Positions 25,028-36,637 are shown, numbered from the stretch's first letter. The stretch: DNA of 64,000 nucleotides from Phyllobacterium myrsinacearum (GCF_002980555.1 NZ_PVBT01000001.1:992001-1056000); one strand, 5' to 3'. Notes: a model not told the origin generated them from the letters alone. Numbers and translations: made by a program.

Positions 25028-27115
25028 ATGGCCCGCGAATATAAAATCGAAGACTACCGTAATTTCGGTATTATGGCGCACATCGACGCCGGCAAGACGA
25101 CGACGACCGAGCGTATTCTCTATTACACCGGCAAGTCGCACAAAATCGGTGAAGTCCATGATGGCGCTGCAACCATGGATTGGATGGAGCAGGAACAGGA
25201 ACGTGGCATCACGATCACGTCCGCTGCAACCACCACCTATTGGACCGGCCGCGATGGCAAGAAGCGTCGCTTCAACATCATCGACACACCAGGTCACGTC
25301 GACTTCACGATTGAAGTCGAGCGCTCGCTGCGCGTTCTCGACGGTGCGATTGCACTGCTCGATGCCAATGCCGGCGTAGAGCCGCAGACGGAAACCGTTT
25401 GGCGCCAGGCCGAGAAGTATCATGTCCCGCGCATGATCTTCGTCAACAAGATGGACAAGACCGGCGCCGATTTCGATCGCTGCGTTGAAATGGTCAAGAC
25501 CCGTCTTGGTGCCAAGGCTGTTGTCATGCAGCTGCCGATCGGTGCAGAGACAGAATTCAAGGGCGTCGTCGATCTGATCGAAATGAAGGCTCTGGTCTGG
25601 CGCGATGAGCAGCTGGGTGCGCAGTGGGATGTCGTTGAGATCCCTGCTGATCTGCAAGCCAAGGCTGAAGAATACCGCGAAAAGCTGATCGAAGCTGCCG
25701 TTGAAGTCGATGAAGCTGCGATGGAAGCGTATCTGGAAGGCAACATGCCTGACAATGACGCTCTGCGCGCTTTGATCCGCACCGGCACCTGCCGCGTTGA
25801 ATTCCACCCGGTATTCTGCGGTTCGGCGTTCAAGAACAAGGGCGTACAGCCTCTGCTCGACGGTGTTGTCGAATTCCTGCCTTCGCCGGTTGATGTTCCC
25901 GCGATCAAGGGTATCGACCCGAAGACCGATGGCGAGACAACCCGCAAGTCCTCGGATGAAGAGCCTCTGTCGATGCTCGCATTCAAGATCATGAACGATC
26001 CGTTCGTTGGTTCGCTGACTTTCTGCCGCATCTATTCCGGCAAGCTGACCAAGGGCGTTTCGCTCGACAACACAGTCAAGAACAAGCGCGAACGTATCGG
26101 CCGTATGCTGCAGATGCATTCCAACTCGCGTGAAGACATTGAAGAAGCGTTTGCCGGCGACATCGTTGCTCTGGCAGGCCTGAAAGAAACAACGACAGGT
26201 GACACGCTCTGCGATCCGCTGAAGCCGGTTATCCTGGAACGCATGGAATTCCCAGATCCGGTTATCGAAATCGCGATCGAGCCGAAGACCAAGGCCGACC
26301 AGGAAAAGATGGGCATTGCGCTGAACCGTCTTGCTGCTGAAGATCCTTCATTCCGCGTCAAGTCGGATGAAGAGTCGGGTCAGACAATCATCGCCGGCAT
26401 GGGCGAACTTCATCTCGACATTCTCGTTGACCGTATGCGTCGCGAGTTCAAGGTCGAGGCGAATGTCGGTCAGCCGCAGGTTGCCTACCGTGAATCGATC
26501 ACACGCAAGAAGGAACAGGACTACACCCACAAGAAGCAGTCGGGTGGTTCGGGTCAGTTCGCTCGTGTCAAGATCATCTTCGAACCCCACGATGGCGACG
26601 ATTTCATCTTCGAATCGAAGATCGTCGGCGGCTCTGTACCGAAGGAATACATTCCGGGCGTTCAGAAGGGTATTGAAAGCGTCATGGGTGCGGGTCCGCT
26701 CGCAGGCTTCCCGATGCTCGGCGTGAAAGCCACGCTGATCGACGGTGCCTACCATGATGTCGACTCGTCGGTTCTGGCATTCGAAATCGCAGGCCGTGCG
26801 GCATTCCGCGAAGCTGCCCGCGAAGCCGGTGCCCAGCTGCTCGAGCCGATCATGAAGGTCGAAGTTGTAACGCCTGAAGATTATGTCGGTGACGTAATCG
26901 GCGATCTGAATTCACGTCGTGGTCAGATTTCGGGCACTGAAGCCCGTGGCATTGCTACGGTCGTCAATGCAAACGTGCCGCTGGCCAACATGTTTGGTTA
27001 TGTGAACACGCTGCGTTCGATGAGCCAGGGTCGTGCACAGTACACGATGCAGTTTGATCACTACGAACCTGTTCCGACAGCAGTCGCGCAGGAAATTCAG
27101 AAGAAGTTTGCGTAA
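25028..27115 (+). CDS. fusA: Elongation factor G
   Basis: A 695-residue translocation GTPase. The G1 loop [15 protein letters not shown] lies near residues 19-33. [12 protein letters not shown] carries switch [10 protein letters not shown] is G3 and NKMDKTGAD is G4. Domains II-V follow and end normally in [10 protein letters not shown]. It moves tRNA-mRNA after peptide bond formation and helps split ribosomes. It is the third gene of the str operon. Confidence 0.99.
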   Translation: MAREYKIEDYRNFGIMAHIDAGKTTTTERILYYTGKSHKIGEVHDGAATMDWMEQEQERGITITSAATTTYWTGRDGKKRRFNIIDTPGHVDFTIEVERSLRVLDGAIALLDANAGVEPQTETVWRQAEKYHVPRMIFVNKMDKTGADFDRCVEMVKTRLGAKAVVMQLPIGAETEFKGVVDLIEMKALVWRDEQLGAQWDVVEIPADLQAKAEEYREKLIEAAVEVDEAAMEAYLEGNMPDNDALRALIRTGTCRVEFHPVFCGSAFKNKGVQPLLDGVVEFLPSPVDVPAIKGIDPKTDGETTRKSSDEEPLSMLAFKIMNDPFVGSLTFCRIYSGKLTKGVSLDNTVKNKRERIGRMLQMHSNSREDIEEAFAGDIVALAGLKETTTGDTLCDPLKPVILERMEFPDPVIEIAIEPKTKADQEKMGIALNRLAAEDPSFRVKSDEESGQTIIAGMGELHLDILVDRMRREFKVEANVGQPQVAYRESITRKKEQDYTHKKQSGGSGQFARVKIIFEPHDGDDFIFESKIVGGSVPKEYIPGVQKGIESVMGAGPLAGFPMLGVKATLIDGAYHDVDSSVLAFEIAGRAAFREAAREAGAQLLEPIMKVEVVTPEDYVGDVIGDLNSRRGQISGTEARGIATVVNANVPLANMFGYVNTLRSMSQGRAQYTMQFDHYEPVPTAVAQEIQKKFA

Positions 27116-27180
27116 CCCTGACGGTTGCGCGTGACAGTTGAGTTAAGCCTGAGCAGGCGAACATATAACGGAGAGCTCAG

Positions 27181-28356
27181 ATGGCTAAGAGCAAGTTTGA
27201 ACGTAACAAGCCACACGTCAACATCGGCACGATTGGTCACGTTGACCATGGCAAGACGTCGTTGACGGCAGCGATTACGAAGTATTTTGGTGAGTTCAAG
27301 GCGTACGACCAGATCGACGCTGCGCCGGAAGAAAAGGCGCGCGGCATCACCATTTCGACGGCGCACGTTGAGTATGAGACGGCAGCGCGCCACTACGCGC
27401 ACGTCGATTGCCCCGGCCACGCCGACTATGTGAAGAACATGATCACCGGTGCGGCGCAGATGGACGGCGCGATCCTGGTTGTATCGGCCGCCGACGGCCC
27501 GATGCCGCAGACGCGCGAGCACATCCTGCTTGCCCGCCAGGTTGGCGTTCCGGCGATCGTGGTTTTCCTGAACAAGGTCGACCAGGTTGACGATGCCGAG
27601 CTTCTGGAACTGGTTGAACTGGAAGTGCGCGAACTTCTGTCGAAGTACGACTTCCCGGGCGACGATGTGCCGATCGTCAAGGGTTCGGCTCTGGCTGCGC
27701 TTGAAGACAGCAACAAGGAAATCGGCGAAGACGCGGTGCGCGCGCTGATGGCGGAAGTCGACAAGTACATTCCGACGCCGGAACGTCCGGTTGACCAGCC
27801 GTTCCTGATGCCGATCGAAGACGTGTTCTCGATCTCGGGCCGTGGTACGGTTGTGACGGGCCGCGTTGAACGCGGGATCGTCAAGGTCGGCGAAGAAGTT
27901 GAAATCATCGGCATCAAGCCGACGACGAAGACGACGGTGACCGGCGTTGAAATGTTCCGCAAGCTGCTCGACCAGGGCCAGGCAGGCGACAACATCGGCG
28001 CGCTGATCCGCGGCGTTGGCCGTGAAGACGTCGAGCGCGGCCAGATCCTGGCCAAGCCGGGTTCGGTCAAGCCGCACACGAAGTTCAAGGCAGAAGCCTA
28101 TATCCTGACGAAGGACGAAGGTGGCCGTCATACGCCATTCTTCTCCAACTACCGTCCGCAGTTCTACTTCCGCACGACCGACGTGACGGGCGTGGTGACG
28201 CTGCCGGAAGGCACGGAAATGGTCATGCCCGGCGACAACATCTCGGTTGATGTGACGCTGATCGTGCCGATCGCAATGGAAGAGAAGCTGCGCTTCGCTA
28301 TCCGTGAAGGTGGCCGCACCGTCGGTGCAGGCATCGTCGCTTCGATCATTGAATAA
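27181..28356 (+). CDS. tuf: Elongation factor Tu (second copy, str operon)
   Basis: A 391-residue EF-Tu with a protein identical to the copy at 4693-5868. Differences in DNA are limited to a few silent sites in the first 200 bases (the last at 27375, T for C) and to the last 37 bases (from 28320), where synonymous changes cluster. This indicates recent homogenisation of the middle of the gene. GGAGAG precedes the ATG. It sits between fusA and rpsJ, with no terminator before the S10 genes. Confidence 0.99.
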   Translation: MAKSKFERNKPHVNIGTIGHVDHGKTSLTAAITKYFGEFKAYDQIDAAPEEKARGITISTAHVEYETAARHYAHVDCPGHADYVKNMITGAAQMDGAILVVSAADGPMPQTREHILLARQVGVPAIVVFLNKVDQVDDAELLELVELEVRELLSKYDFPGDDVPIVKGSALAALEDSNKEIGEDAVRALMAEVDKYIPTPERPVDQPFLMPIEDVFSISGRGTVVTGRVERGIVKVGEEVEIIGIKPTTKTTVTGVEMFRKLLDQGQAGDNIGALIRGVGREDVERGQILAKPGSVKPHTKFKAEAYILTKDEGGRHTPFFSNYRPQFYFRTTDVTGVVTLPEGTEMVMPGDNISVDVTLIVPIAMEEKLRFAIREGGRTVGAGIVASIIE

Positions 28357-28418
28357 TATTAAGGTTTTATGCAGAGGCGCCTGCTATAGGCGTCTCCGCT
28401 AAACAAGGAAAAGATGAA

Positions 28419-28727
28419 ATGAACGGTCAAAACATCCGCATTCGCCTCAAGGCGTTTGATCATCGGATCCTTGACGATTCGACGCGGGAAATCGTGTCGA
28501 CTGCCAAGCGTACCGGTGCCAATGTGCGCGGACCGATCCCGCTTCCTACGCGGATCGAGAAGTTCACAGTAAACCGCTCGCCGCACATCGACAAGAAGAG
28601 CCGCGAACAGTTCGAGATGCGCACTCATAAGCGTCTTCTCGATATCGTAGACCCAACCCCGCAGACAGTAGACGCGCTGATGAAGCTCGATCTTTCCGCT
28701 GGTGTTGATGTCGAGATCAAGCTGTAA
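28419..28727 (+). CDS. rpsJ: 30S ribosomal protein S10
   Basis: A 102-residue S10, starting [20 protein letters not shown]. It also carries the [20 protein letters not shown] loop and ends in the VDVEIKL strand. It joins the 30S head and also binds NusG and NusB in antitermination complexes. It is the first gene of the S10 series, 62 bases after tuf. Confidence 0.99.
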   Translation: MNGQNIRIRLKAFDHRILDDSTREIVSTAKRTGANVRGPIPLPTRIEKFTVNRSPHIDKKSREQFEMRTHKRLLDIVDPTPQTVDALMKLDLSAGVDVEIKL

Positions 28728-28752
28728 GGCTTGAGGACGGAAGGACGAACCG

Positions 28753-29490
28753 ATGCGTTCAGGTGTAATTGCACAGAAGCTGGGCATGACTCGCGTCTAC
28801 AATGACGCAGGCGAGCATGTACCTGTGACAGTTCTTCGTATGGAGAATTGCCATGTCGTGGCTCAGCGTACAGTCGAGAAGAATGGCTACACAGCTGTTC
28901 AGCTCGGTGTTGGACTGGCCAAAGTAAAGAATACAACGCAGGCATTGCGCGGTCATTTCGCGAAGGCCTCCGTTGAGCCAAAGGCGAAAGTGGCTGAGTT
29001 CCGCGTTTCTGCCGACAACCTTCTGGATGTCGGTGTTGAGATCACGGCCGAGCATTTCGTTGCTGGTCAGAAGGTTGATGTGACGGGTACGTCGATCGGT
29101 AAAGGTTTTGCCGGTTCGATGAAGCGCCACAACTTCGGTGGTCACCGCGCCACACACGGTAACTCGGTAACACACCGCGCTCACGGTTCGACCGGTCAGC
29201 GCCAGGATCCGGGTAAAGTGTTCAAGGGCAAGAAGATGGCCGGTCACATGGGTCAGACCCGCGTGACGACCCAGAACATCGAAGTTGTTTCGACGGATCT
29301 GGATCGTGGTCTCATTCTCGTTCGTGGTGCTGTTCCTGGCTCCAAGGGTGCATGGATCCTGGTACGCGATGCCGTCAAGGTAGCGCTGCCGGCAACTGCC
29401 CCCAAGCCAGCTGGTGTTCGCCAGGCCGCAAACGCCGCAGCAGCTGTGTCTGATGCAGAAGTAGCTCAGACGACTGAGGGAGCCGTATAA
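28753..29490 (+). CDS. rplC: 50S ribosomal protein L3
   Basis: A 245-residue L3, longer than the roughly 210 of E. coli because of an Ala/Val/Pro-rich C-terminal tail of about 30 residues, common in alphaproteobacteria. [20 protein letters not shown] is the conserved loop reaching the peptidyl-transferase centre and contains the glutamine that PrmB methylates in the family. The stop and the rplD start overlap as TAATG. Confidence 0.99.
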   Translation: MRSGVIAQKLGMTRVYNDAGEHVPVTVLRMENCHVVAQRTVEKNGYTAVQLGVGLAKVKNTTQALRGHFAKASVEPKAKVAEFRVSADNLLDVGVEITAEHFVAGQKVDVTGTSIGKGFAGSMKRHNFGGHRATHGNSVTHRAHGSTGQRQDPGKVFKGKKMAGHMGQTRVTTQNIEVVSTDLDRGLILVRGAVPGSKGAWILVRDAVKVALPATAPKPAGVRQAANAAAAVSDAEVAQTTEGAV

Positions 29491-30110
29491 TGGATCTCAC
29501 GATTACAACACTTGAAGGCAAGGACGCCGGCAAGGTGAAGCTCTCGGAAGAGATCTTCGGTCTTGAGCCACGCGACGATATCCTTCAGCGCATGGTCCGT
29601 TACCAGCTCGCCCGCAAGCAGCAGGGAACACACAAGGCCAAGGGTCGTTCGGAAATCGCACGCACCGGCGCCAAGATGTACAAGCAGAAGGGTACGGGCC
29701 GCGCCCGTCACCATTCGGCACGTGCTCCGCAGTTCCGCGGCGGTGGTAAGGCTCATGGTCCGGTTGTTCACAGCCACGATCACGACCTGCCGAAGAAGGT
29801 TCGCGCTCTTGCGCTCCGTCACGCCCTGTCGGCCAAGGTAAAGGCTTCCGAACTCATCATCATCGATGAGCTGGCCGCTACCGAAGCCAAGACAAAGGTA
29901 CTTGTTTCGCAGTTCGCCAAGCTGGGCTTCGAAAATGCGCTTCTCATCGGCGGTGCCGAGATTGATGCGAATTTCCGCCGCGCTGCTTCGAACATCCCGA
30001 ACATCGATGTTCTGCCGATCCAGGGCATCAATGTTTATGACATTCTGCGTCGCGGCAAGCTCGTGCTTTCCAAGGCTGCAGTTGAAGCTCTCGAGGAGCG
30101 TTTCAAATGA
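29490..30110 (+). CDS. rplD: 50S ribosomal protein L4
   Basis: A 206-residue L4. The long loop [20 protein letters not shown] lines the exit tunnel, where macrolide-resistance changes arise in other species. In enterobacteria L4 also represses the S10 operon; the leader needed for that is not evident here. It overlaps rplC by one base and rplW by four (ATGA), so translation is coupled. Confidence 0.99.
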   Translation: MDLTITTLEGKDAGKVKLSEEIFGLEPRDDILQRMVRYQLARKQQGTHKAKGRSEIARTGAKMYKQKGTGRARHHSARAPQFRGGGKAHGPVVHSHDHDLPKKVRALALRHALSAKVKASELIIIDELAATEAKTKVLVSQFAKLGFENALLIGGAEIDANFRRAASNIPNIDVLPIQGINVYDILRRGKLVLSKAAVEALEERFK

Positions 30111-30400
30111 CCGATCTTCGCCATTACGACGTGATCGTCAGCCCGGTCATCACCGAAAAGTCGACCCTGGTTTCCGAACATAACCAGGTCGTCTTCAACG
30201 TGGCCCGCAAGGCAACGAAGCCGGAAATCAAGGCTGCAGTCGAAGCGCTGTTTCGCGTGAAGGTAACTGCAGTCAACACAACTGTGCGCAAGGGCAAGGT
30301 GAAGCGGTTCCGCGGCATCGTCGGGCGCCAGAGTGATGTCAAGAAAGCAATCGTGACGCTTGCCGAAGGGCAGTCGATCGATGTTTCGACTGGTCTCTGA
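30107..30400 (+). CDS. rplW: 50S ribosomal protein L23
   Basis: A 97-residue L23 with the family start [19 protein letters not shown], ending in the [12 protein letters not shown] strand. It lies at the tunnel exit and is the docking site for trigger factor and SRP. It overlaps the rplD end by four bases and is followed by rplB. Confidence 0.98.
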   Translation: MTDLRHYDVIVSPVITEKSTLVSEHNQVVFNVARKATKPEIKAAVEALFRVKVTAVNTTVRKGKVKRFRGIVGRQSDVKKAIVTLAEGQSIDVSTGL

Positions 30401-30420
30401 GGGGCCGTGGAGTAAAGACA

Positions 30421-31254
30421 ATGGCACTCAAACATTATAATCCAACCACACCAAGCCAGCGTCAGCTGGTCATCGTGGACCGTTCGGAGCTCTACAAGGG
30501 CAAGCCTGTGAAGGCTCTGACCGAGGGTCTGTCGTCAAAGGGTGGTCGTAACAACTCCGGTCGCGTCACTGCACGCTACCAGGGTGGTGGTCACAAGCGC
30601 ACATACCGCTTCGTTGATTTCAAGCGCCGCAAGCATGACGTGGCTGCCAAGGTTGAACGCCTTGAATACGATCCGAACCGGACCGCATTCATTGCTCTCA
30701 TCCGCTACGAAGACGGCGAGCTGAGCTACATCCTGGCTCCGCAGCGTCTGGCTGTTGGCGACAGCGTTATCGCTGGCGCACAGACCGACGTGAAGCCAGG
30801 CAATGCGATGCCATTGTCGTCGATCCCGGTCGGCACCATCATCCACAATGTGGAGATGAAGCCAGGCAAGGGCGGTCAGATCGCCCGTTCCGCCGGTACC
30901 TATGCGCAGCTCGTCGGCCGCGACCAGGGCATGGCCATCCTTCGCCTGAATTCAGGTGAACAGCGCCTCGTCCACGGTTCGTGCTTCGCCACGGTCGGTG
31001 CAGTATCCAATCCCGACCATGGCAATATCAGCCTTGGTAAGGCAGGCCGCAGTCGTTGGCTTGGCAAGCGTCCGCACGTTCGCGGTGTTGCCATGAACCC
31101 GGTTGATCACCCGCACGGTGGTGGTGAAGGTCGTACGTCAGGTGGTCGTCATCCTGTTTCTCCGTGGGGCAAGCCCACGAAGGGCAAGAAGACGCGCTCC
31201 AACAAGTCGACGGACAAGTTCATCGCTCGTTCGCGTCATCAGCGCAAGAAGTAA
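30421..31254 (+). CDS. rplB: 50S ribosomal protein L2
   Basis: A 277-residue L2, one of the most conserved large-subunit proteins. The C-terminal [20 protein letters not shown], around residues 225-244, carries the histidine near the peptidyl-transferase centre. The OB-like N-terminal and SH3-like domains show [20 protein letters not shown]. It is required for subunit joining. Confidence 0.99.
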   Translation: MALKHYNPTTPSQRQLVIVDRSELYKGKPVKALTEGLSSKGGRNNSGRVTARYQGGGHKRTYRFVDFKRRKHDVAAKVERLEYDPNRTAFIALIRYEDGELSYILAPQRLAVGDSVIAGAQTDVKPGNAMPLSSIPVGTIIHNVEMKPGKGGQIARSAGTYAQLVGRDQGMAILRLNSGEQRLVHGSCFATVGAVSNPDHGNISLGKAGRSRWLGKRPHVRGVAMNPVDHPHGGGEGRTSGGRHPVSPWGKPTKGKKTRSNKSTDKFIARSRHQRKK

Positions 31255-31269
31255 GAGAGGTAGTCTGAA

Positions 31270-31548
31270 ATGGCTCGTTCAGTTTGGAAAGGCCCGTTCA
31301 TCGATGGCTATCTTCTCAAGAAGGCTGAGAAGGTACGTGAGGGCGGTCGCAGTGAAGTTATCAAGATCTGGAGCCGTCGCTCCACGATCCTGCCACAGTT
31401 CGTCGGTCTGACCTTCGGCGTGTACAATGGTAACAAGCATGTGCCGGTTTCGGTCAACGAAGAGATGATCGGACACAAGTTTGGTGAATTCGCTCCGACG
31501 CGTACCTATTACGGTCACGGCGCGGACAAGAAAGCGAAGAGGAAATAA
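31270..31548 (+). CDS. rpsS: 30S ribosomal protein S19
   Basis: A 92-residue S19 of the 30S head. It begins [20 protein letters not shown] and carries [20 protein letters not shown] and the [11 protein letters not shown] motif. It forms a complex with S13, which is encoded at 40427. rplV starts two bases after its stop. Confidence 0.99.
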   Translation: MARSVWKGPFIDGYLLKKAEKVREGGRSEVIKIWSRRSTILPQFVGLTFGVYNGNKHVPVSVNEEMIGHKFGEFAPTRTYYGHGADKKAKRK

Positions 31549-31550
31549 AG

Positions 31551-31940
31551 ATGGGCAAGGCTAAGGCTCCGCGCCAGCTTAAGGACAACGAGGCGAAAGC
31601 CGTTGCCCGTACGCTCCGTATCAGCCCTCAGAAGCTAAATCTGGTGGCTGCTCTGATCCGTGGCAAGAAGGTTAACGCCGCTCTTGCCGATCTGGAATTT
31701 TCGCGCAAGCGGATTGCAGGGACGGTGAAAAAGACTCTCGAATCAGCTATCGCCAACGCAGAGAACAACCATGACCTGGATGTTGATGCTCTGGTTGTTG
31801 CTGAAGCCTACGTTGGCAAGTCAATCGTGATGAAGCGTTTCCATGTTCGTGGCCGCGGTCGTGCAAGCCGGATCGAGAAGCCATTCTCGCATCTGACGAT
31901 CGTTGTCCGCGAAGCTGAGGAAAAAGGGGAGGCCGCATAA
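31551..31940 (+). CDS. rplV: 50S ribosomal protein L22
   Basis: A 129-residue L22 whose beta-hairpin lines the exit tunnel ([20 protein letters not shown]). The N-terminal [20 protein letters not shown] is typical. Its end overlaps the rpsC start as TAATG. The C-terminal EEKGEAA tail is a little longer than in E. coli. Confidence 0.99.
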   Translation: MGKAKAPRQLKDNEAKAVARTLRISPQKLNLVAALIRGKKVNAALADLEFSRKRIAGTVKKTLESAIANAENNHDLDVDALVVAEAYVGKSIVMKRFHVRGRGRASRIEKPFSHLTIVVREAEEKGEAA

Positions 31941-32647
31941 TGGGCCAGAAGATTAATCCGGTTGGCTTCCGCCTTGGCATCAACCGGACCTGGGACTCGC
32001 GTTGGTACGCGAACACAGGTGAATACGGCAAGCTGCTGCATGAAGACCTGAAGATCCGCAAGTATCTGATGGACGAGCTGAAGCAGGCTGCCATTTCCAA
32101 GGTGGTGATCGAGCGTCCGCACAAGAAGTGCCGGGTGACGATCCATGCTGCACGTCCAGGTCTGATCATCGGCAAGAAGGGCGCCGATATCGAGAAGCTG
32201 CGCCGCAAGCTGTCAGAAATGACAAATGCGGAAACAGCGCTCAATATCGTTGAAGTCCGCAAGCCGGAAACAGACGCAGTCCTGGTTGCGCAGTCCATCG
32301 CTCAGCAGCTGGAACGCCGCGTTGCATTCCGCCGTGCCATGAAGCGTGCCGTTCAGTCGGCCATGCGTCTTGGTGCAGAAGGCATTCGTATCAATTGCTC
32401 GGGTCGTCTCGGCGGCGCGGAAATTGCGCGTATGGAATGGTACCGTGAAGGTCGCGTGCCTTTGCATACACTTCGTGCCGACATCGACTACGGAACTGCT
32501 GAAGCACACACCGCCTACGGCATCTGCGGCGTCAAGGTCTGGGTATTCAAGGGCGAGATCCTTGAGCATGACCCAATGGCCTCCGAACGCCGCGCTGTTG
32601 AAGGTGATGGTCATCAGGGTCAGAACCGTCGCCGCGAAAACGCTTAA
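31940..32647 (+). CDS. rpsC: 30S ribosomal protein S3
   Basis: A 235-residue S3. The KH domain shows [20 protein letters not shown] with the RNA-binding GKKG loop. The C-terminal domain has [20 protein letters not shown], part of the mRNA entry helicase site. It starts [20 protein letters not shown]. It is coupled to rplV by a one-base overlap. The spacer to rplP contains the small palindrome CTTTCCGGAAAG. Confidence 0.99.
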   Translation: MGQKINPVGFRLGINRTWDSRWYANTGEYGKLLHEDLKIRKYLMDELKQAAISKVVIERPHKKCRVTIHAARPGLIIGKKGADIEKLRRKLSEMTNAETALNIVEVRKPETDAVLVAQSIAQQLERRVAFRRAMKRAVQSAMRLGAEGIRINCSGRLGGAEIARMEWYREGRVPLHTLRADIDYGTAEAHTAYGICGVKVWVFKGEILEHDPMASERRAVEGDGHQGQNRRRENA

Positions 32648-32688
32648 AATAGCGTCTTTCCGGAAAGAGAATTTTGGAGTAGAGAACA

Positions 32689-33102
32689 ATGCTGCAGCCT
32701 AAGCGCACAAAGTTCCGCAAGCAGTTCAAGGGCCGTATCCACGGCGCGTCGAAAGGCGGCACGGATCTTAATTTTGGTGCTTTCGGCCTGAAGGCCCTCG
32801 AGCCGAACCGCGTTACCGCGCGTGAGATCGAAGCCGCTCGCCGTGCAATTACCCGTCACATGAAACGTGCCGGCCGTGTGTGGATCCGGATTTTCCCGGA
32901 TGTGCCCGTAACATCGAAGCCTACCGAAGTCCGCATGGGTAAAGGTAAGGGTTCGGTGGACTACTGGGCATCTCGTGTAGCACCAGGCCGCGTCATGTTT
33001 GAACTCGACGGCGTTCCGGAAGACGTGGCTCGTGAGGCTCTTCGCCTTGGTGCTGCCAAGCTTTCGGTCAAGACGCGCTTTATTCAGCGCATCGCAGAAT
33101 AA
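32689..33102 (+). CDS. rplP: 50S ribosomal protein L16
   Basis: A 137-residue L16, starting [19 protein letters not shown]. It also carries the [20 protein letters not shown] loop that reaches toward the A-site tRNA. It organises the peptidyl-transferase region late in 50S assembly. It is followed by rpmC after 12 bases. Confidence 0.99.
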   Translation: MLQPKRTKFRKQFKGRIHGASKGGTDLNFGAFGLKALEPNRVTAREIEAARRAITRHMKRAGRVWIRIFPDVPVTSKPTEVRMGKGKGSVDYWASRVAPGRVMFELDGVPEDVAREALRLGAAKLSVKTRFIQRIAE

Positions 33103-33114
33103 GGGGTGGATGCT

Positions 33115-33315
33115 ATGAAATCCGCAGAAGTCCGGGCCTTGAGCCTCGATCAGTTGAATGAAGAGTTGGCTACGCTGAAGAAAGAGCAGTTCAACCTGCG
33201 CTTCCAGAAGGCGACTGGCCAGTTGGAAAAAACCGCACGTGTCCGGCAGATCCGCCGTGATATCGCGCGCATCAAGACAGTCGCCCGCCAGAAAGCGGTC
33301 GAGAGCAAGGCTTAA
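33115..33315 (+). CDS. rpmC: 50S ribosomal protein L29
   Basis: A 66-residue two-helix L29, starting [20 protein letters not shown], with the [20 protein letters not shown] motif typical of the family. The ATG at 33115 has AGGGG eight bases upstream; an in-frame GTG at 33106 would overlap this site and is unlikely. It sits at the tunnel exit beside L23. Confidence 0.98.
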   Translation: MKSAEVRALSLDQLNEELATLKKEQFNLRFQKATGQLEKTARVRQIRRDIARIKTVARQKAVESKA

Positions 33316-33326
33316 GGAAGAAAACC

Positions 33327-33569
33327 ATGCCTAAACGCATTCTGCAGGGCGTTGTCGTCAGCGACAAAAACGACAAGACCGTCGTGGTCAAGGTCGAGCG
33401 GCGCTATTCGCACCCGCTCCTCCAGAAGACTGTGCGCCAGTCCAAGAAGTACAAGGCGCACGACGAGAATAACCAGTTCAAGGTCGGCGATGCCGTTTCC
33501 ATCCAGGAATCGAAGCCGATTTCGAAAGACAAGCGTTGGGTTGTCGTTACAGACGCCCCAGCAAGTTAA
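33327..33569 (+). CDS. rpsQ: 30S ribosomal protein S17
   Basis: An 80-residue OB-fold S17, starting [20 protein letters not shown], with [20 protein letters not shown]. It binds 16S rRNA early in 30S assembly. It is followed by an 84-base gap before rplN, longer than most in this series, with no clear structure. Confidence 0.98.
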   Translation: MPKRILQGVVVSDKNDKTVVVKVERRYSHPLLQKTVRQSKKYKAHDENNQFKVGDAVSIQESKPISKDKRWVVVTDAPAS

Positions 33570-33653
33570 TATTAATATCTGTATGTAAGTACGCAACAAT
33601 CGCGAGGGGCAAGGAAAGCCCAGTCCGGTTGAACAAGAAGAAGGCGGCTAGTC

Positions 33654-34022
33654 ATGATTCAGATGCAAACAAACCTCGACGTCGCGGATAATTCCGGCGC
33701 ACGTCGTGTCATGTGCATCAAGGTGCTGGGCGGCTCGAAGCGGAAATATGCTTCGGTCGGCGACATTATTGTCGTTTCGATCAAGGAAGCAATTCCGCGC
33801 GGCCGTGTTAAAAAAGGTGACGTGATGAAGGCGGTGGTTGTTCGTACCGCCAAGGATATCCGTCGCGCGGATGGGAGCGTGATTCGTTTCGACAAGAACG
33901 CCGCCGTCCTGATCGACAACAAGAAAGAGCCTATCGGCACGCGTATCTTCGGACCGGTTCCGCGCGAACTCCGCGCAAAGAGCCACATGAAGATCATCTC
34001 GCTGGCTCCAGAAGTACTCTAA
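33654..34022 (+). CDS. rplN: 50S ribosomal protein L14
   Basis: A 122-residue L14 with the canonical [20 protein letters not shown] start. It also carries [20 protein letters not shown] and ends [17 protein letters not shown]. It lies at the subunit interface and is the binding target of the silencing factor RsfS in the family. The spacing to rplX is 11 bases. Confidence 0.99.
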   Translation: MIQMQTNLDVADNSGARRVMCIKVLGGSKRKYASVGDIIVVSIKEAIPRGRVKKGDVMKAVVVRTAKDIRRADGSVIRFDKNAAVLIDNKKEPIGTRIFGPVPRELRAKSHMKIISLAPEVL

Positions 34023-34033
34023 AGGAGCAGACG

Positions 34034-34348
34034 ATGCAGAAGATCCGTAAAGGCGACCGCGTTGTCGTTCTTGCTGGTAAGGACAAGGGCCGTACCGGCG
34101 AAGTAATCAAAGTTTTGCCGAAGGACGAGCAGGCGCTCGTTCGCGGCGTTAATGTTGTCAAGCGTCACCAGAAGCAGACACAGACCCAGGAAGCCGGCAT
34201 CATTTCGAAAGAAGCGCCGCTCCATCTGTCGAACCTCGCGATCGCCGACCCCAAGGATGGCAAGCCGACCCGCGTTGGCTTCAAGGTTCTTGAAGACGGC
34301 AAGAAGGTACGTGTAGCAAAGCGCTCAGGAGACCTGATCGATGGCTAA
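34034..34348 (+). CDS. rplX: 50S ribosomal protein L24
   Basis: A 104-residue L24, an assembly initiator. The N-terminal KOW motif is [20 protein letters not shown], followed by [17 protein letters not shown]. Its last eight bases overlap the rplE start, so the two are translationally coupled. Confidence 0.98.
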   Translation: MQKIRKGDRVVVLAGKDKGRTGEVIKVLPKDEQALVRGVNVVKRHQKQTQTQEAGIISKEAPLHLSNLAIADPKDGKPTRVGFKVLEDGKKVRVAKRSGDLIDG

Positions 34349-34904
34349 TACCAGTGCAAAGATCGAACCACGCTTGAAGAAGCAGTACCTGGAAGTGGTA
34401 CGCAAGGACCTTCTCGAGCAGTTCAAATATGACAATGAGATGCAGATTCCGCGCATCACCAAGATTGTCATCAACATGGGCGTTGGTGAAGCGACAGCTG
34501 ATTCCAAGAAGCCGAGTGTCGCAGCTGAAGATCTGGCATTGATTGCTGGTCAGAAGCCGGTTATTACCCGGGCGCGTAATTCGATCGCTACCTTCAAGGT
34601 GCGTGAGAATATGCCGATCGGCACGAAGGTCACCCTTCGTAAAGAGCGCATGTATGAATTCCTGGATCGCCTGATCACGATCGCGCTGCCGCGCGTTCGA
34701 GATTTCCGTGGTCTGAACCCGAAGAGCTTTGACGGTCGTGGCAATTTCGCCATGGGCATCAAGGAACACATCGTGTTCCCGGAGATCAACTACGATAAGG
34801 TTGATCAGATCTGGGGCATGGACATCATCGTTTGCACGACTGCAAAGACGGATGATGAAGCCCGCGCTCTCCTGCGCGCCTTCAACTTCCCCTTCCGCCA
34901 GTAA
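34341..34904 (+). CDS. rplE: 50S ribosomal protein L5
   Basis: A 187-residue L5, which binds 5S rRNA and contacts the P-site tRNA. Landmarks are [15 protein letters not shown], the [20 protein letters not shown] segment and the [20 protein letters not shown] loop. The start ATG overlaps the end of rplX by eight bases. It is a typical length for bacteria. Confidence 0.99.
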   Translation: MANTSAKIEPRLKKQYLEVVRKDLLEQFKYDNEMQIPRITKIVINMGVGEATADSKKPSVAAEDLALIAGQKPVITRARNSIATFKVRENMPIGTKVTLRKERMYEFLDRLITIALPRVRDFRGLNPKSFDGRGNFAMGIKEHIVFPEINYDKVDQIWGMDIIVCTTAKTDDEARALLRAFNFPFRQ

Positions 34905-34929
34905 CGGCAAGCGTAGCGAGGTATTTGAA

Positions 34930-35235
34930 ATGGCAAAGACTAGCGCAGTCGAAAAGAACAAGCGCCGTGGTTTGCTCGTCAAGCAGTATGCTGCAAAGCG
35001 TGCGCGTTTGAAGGCAATCGTGATGGACCAGTCGCTTCCGCTGGACGAGCGCTTCCGCGCGACGATCCAGCTGGCAGAACTGCCACGGAATTCGACCAAG
35101 GTTCGCATTCGCAATCGTTGCGAAGTATCCGGTCGTCCACGCGGTTATTACCGCAAACTGAAAATGTCGCGTATCGCATTGCGCCAGCTGGGTTCGCTCG
35201 GCCAGGTGCCCGGCGTCGTGAAGTCGAGCTGGTAA
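34930..35235 (+). CDS. rpsN: 30S ribosomal protein S14 (zinc-free form)
   Basis: A 101-residue S14 of the long type without a CxxC zinc knuckle, starting [20 protein letters not shown]. The C-terminal half [20 protein letters not shown] holds a single Cys. GTAGCGAGG lies upstream of the ATG. The zinc-free form is usual in alphaproteobacteria. Confidence 0.98.
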   Translation: MAKTSAVEKNKRRGLLVKQYAAKRARLKAIVMDQSLPLDERFRATIQLAELPRNSTKVRIRNRCEVSGRPRGYYRKLKMSRIALRQLGSLGQVPGVVKSSW

Positions 35236-35247
35236 GGGAGAAGACGG

Positions 35248-35646
35248 ATGTCTATGACAGATCCTCTCGGCGATATGCTGACACGTATCCGCAACGCCAT
35301 CATGCGCAAGAAGGGCAAGGTTTCTACACCTGCTTCCAAGCTGCGCGCCCGCGTTCTGGATGTTCTGCAGTCTGAAGGTTATATCCGCGGGTACAGCCAG
35401 GTTGATTTTGAGAACGGCAAGTCCGAGATCGAAATCGAGCTGAAGTACTTTGAAAACGTACCGGTGATCCGTGAGATCACCCGTATTTCGAAGCCAGGCC
35501 GCCGCGTTTACGTTTCGGTCAAGTCGATCCCGCAGGTTGCTAACGGTCTTGGTATTTCAATCCTGTCGACGCCGAAGGGCGTGATGGCAGACCACGAGGC
35601 ACGTGAACAGAATGTCGGCGGCGAATTGCTCTGCCGTATATTCTAA
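35248..35646 (+). CDS. rpsH: 30S ribosomal protein S8
   Basis: A 132-residue S8, starting [20 protein letters not shown], with the C-terminal signature [20 protein letters not shown]. It binds the central 16S rRNA domain. In E. coli S8 is the translational repressor of the spc operon by binding near rplE; no comparable site was obvious here. Confidence 0.99.
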   Translation: MSMTDPLGDMLTRIRNAIMRKKGKVSTPASKLRARVLDVLQSEGYIRGYSQVDFENGKSEIEIELKYFENVPVIREITRISKPGRRVYVSVKSIPQVANGLGISILSTPKGVMADHEAREQNVGGELLCRIF

Positions 35647-35671
35647 TCGCTGGCTGGAAAAGGTTTGAAAA

Positions 35672-36205
35672 ATGTCTCGTATCGGTAAAAAACCAGTGGC
35701 AGTCCCGCCAGGCGTAACAGCCAGCGTTGACGGCCAGACCATCAAGGCCAAGGGCCCCAAGGGTGAACTGAGCTTTGTCGCCAACGACGAAGTTCTGGTC
35801 AAGTTCGAAGATAATGCCGTTCGCGTTGATCCGCGTGACAGCAGCAAGACCGCCCGGTCGAAGTGGGGCATGAGCCGCACGATGATCGTCAACATCTTCA
35901 CGGGTGTTAAGGACGGTTTTGAAAAGCGCCTTGAGATCAACGGCGTTGGTTATCGTGCGGCCATGCAGGGCAAGAACCTGCAGCTGTCGCTCGGTTTCAG
36001 CCACGAAGTGATCTATGACGTACCAGCTGGCATCACAGTTGCTGTACCGAAGCCGACGGAAATCGTCGTCACGGGCATCGACAAGCAGCAGGTCGGCCAG
36101 GTCGCCGCTGAGATCCGCGAATATCGTGGTCCAGAACCCTACAAGGGCAAGGGCGTTAAATATGCGGGCGAGAAGATCGTTCGCAAAGAAGGTAAGAAGA
36201 AGTAA
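35672..36205 (+). CDS. rplF: 50S ribosomal protein L6
   Basis: A 177-residue L6 made of two repeated alpha/beta domains. It starts [20 protein letters not shown]. The C-terminal signature is [20 protein letters not shown]. It lies near the factor-binding site and contacts EF-G. Confidence 0.99.
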   Translation: MSRIGKKPVAVPPGVTASVDGQTIKAKGPKGELSFVANDEVLVKFEDNAVRVDPRDSSKTARSKWGMSRTMIVNIFTGVKDGFEKRLEINGVGYRAAMQGKNLQLSLGFSHEVIYDVPAGITVAVPKPTEIVVTGIDKQQVGQVAAEIREYRGPEPYKGKGVKYAGEKIVRKEGKKK

Positions 36206-36217
36206 GGAATTCGTGTC

Positions 36218-36580
36218 ATGGCATCGCCGAAAGAAATTATTCAGCGTCGCGCTGCGCGTGTTCGCCGCCAGCTCAAGGCGGTTGCCGGTGACCGTCCGCG
36301 GCTCAGCGTCCACCGTTCTTCAAAGAATATCTATGCGCAGATCATCGACGATGCGCGTGGACATACAATTGCATCCGCATCGACACTTGACCTTGACCTG
36401 AAGGGTCAGCTCAAGACCGGTGCAGACCAGGGTGCAGCAGCACTCGTCGGCAAGCTCGTTGCAGAGCGCGCTGTCAAGGCTGGCATCAAGGAAGTTGTCT
36501 TCGATCGTGGCGCCTATATTTACCACGGCCGTGTAAAGGCACTTGCTGAAGCTGCTCGCGAAGCTGGTCTCAGCTTCTAA
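36218..36580 (+). CDS. rplR: 50S ribosomal protein L18
   Basis: A 120-residue L18, a 5S rRNA binder, with [20 protein letters not shown] and the C-terminal [20 protein letters not shown]. The N-terminal part is basic. It is followed by a 101-base spacer with a strong hairpin before rpsE. Confidence 0.99.
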   Translation: MASPKEIIQRRAARVRRQLKAVAGDRPRLSVHRSSKNIYAQIIDDARGHTIASASTLDLDLKGQLKTGADQGAAALVGKLVAERAVKAGIKEVVFDRGAYIYHGRVKALAEAAREAGLSF

Positions 36581-36591
36581 GGCAAGACATC

Positions 36592-36637
36592 CGAAATCCG
36601 GAACTGCAGGAGCTTGTCTCCTGCAAGCCGGATTTCG
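36592..36637. repeat. Eighteen-pair hairpin in the rplR-rpsE spacer
   Basis: An outer perfect stem, CGAAATCCGG (36592-36601) with CCGGATTTCG (36628-36637), and an inner perfect stem, TGCAGGAG (36605-36612) with CTCCTGCA (36618-36625), are separated by a small internal loop. No T-run follows. It begins 11 bases after the rplR stop. Confidence 0.75.
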
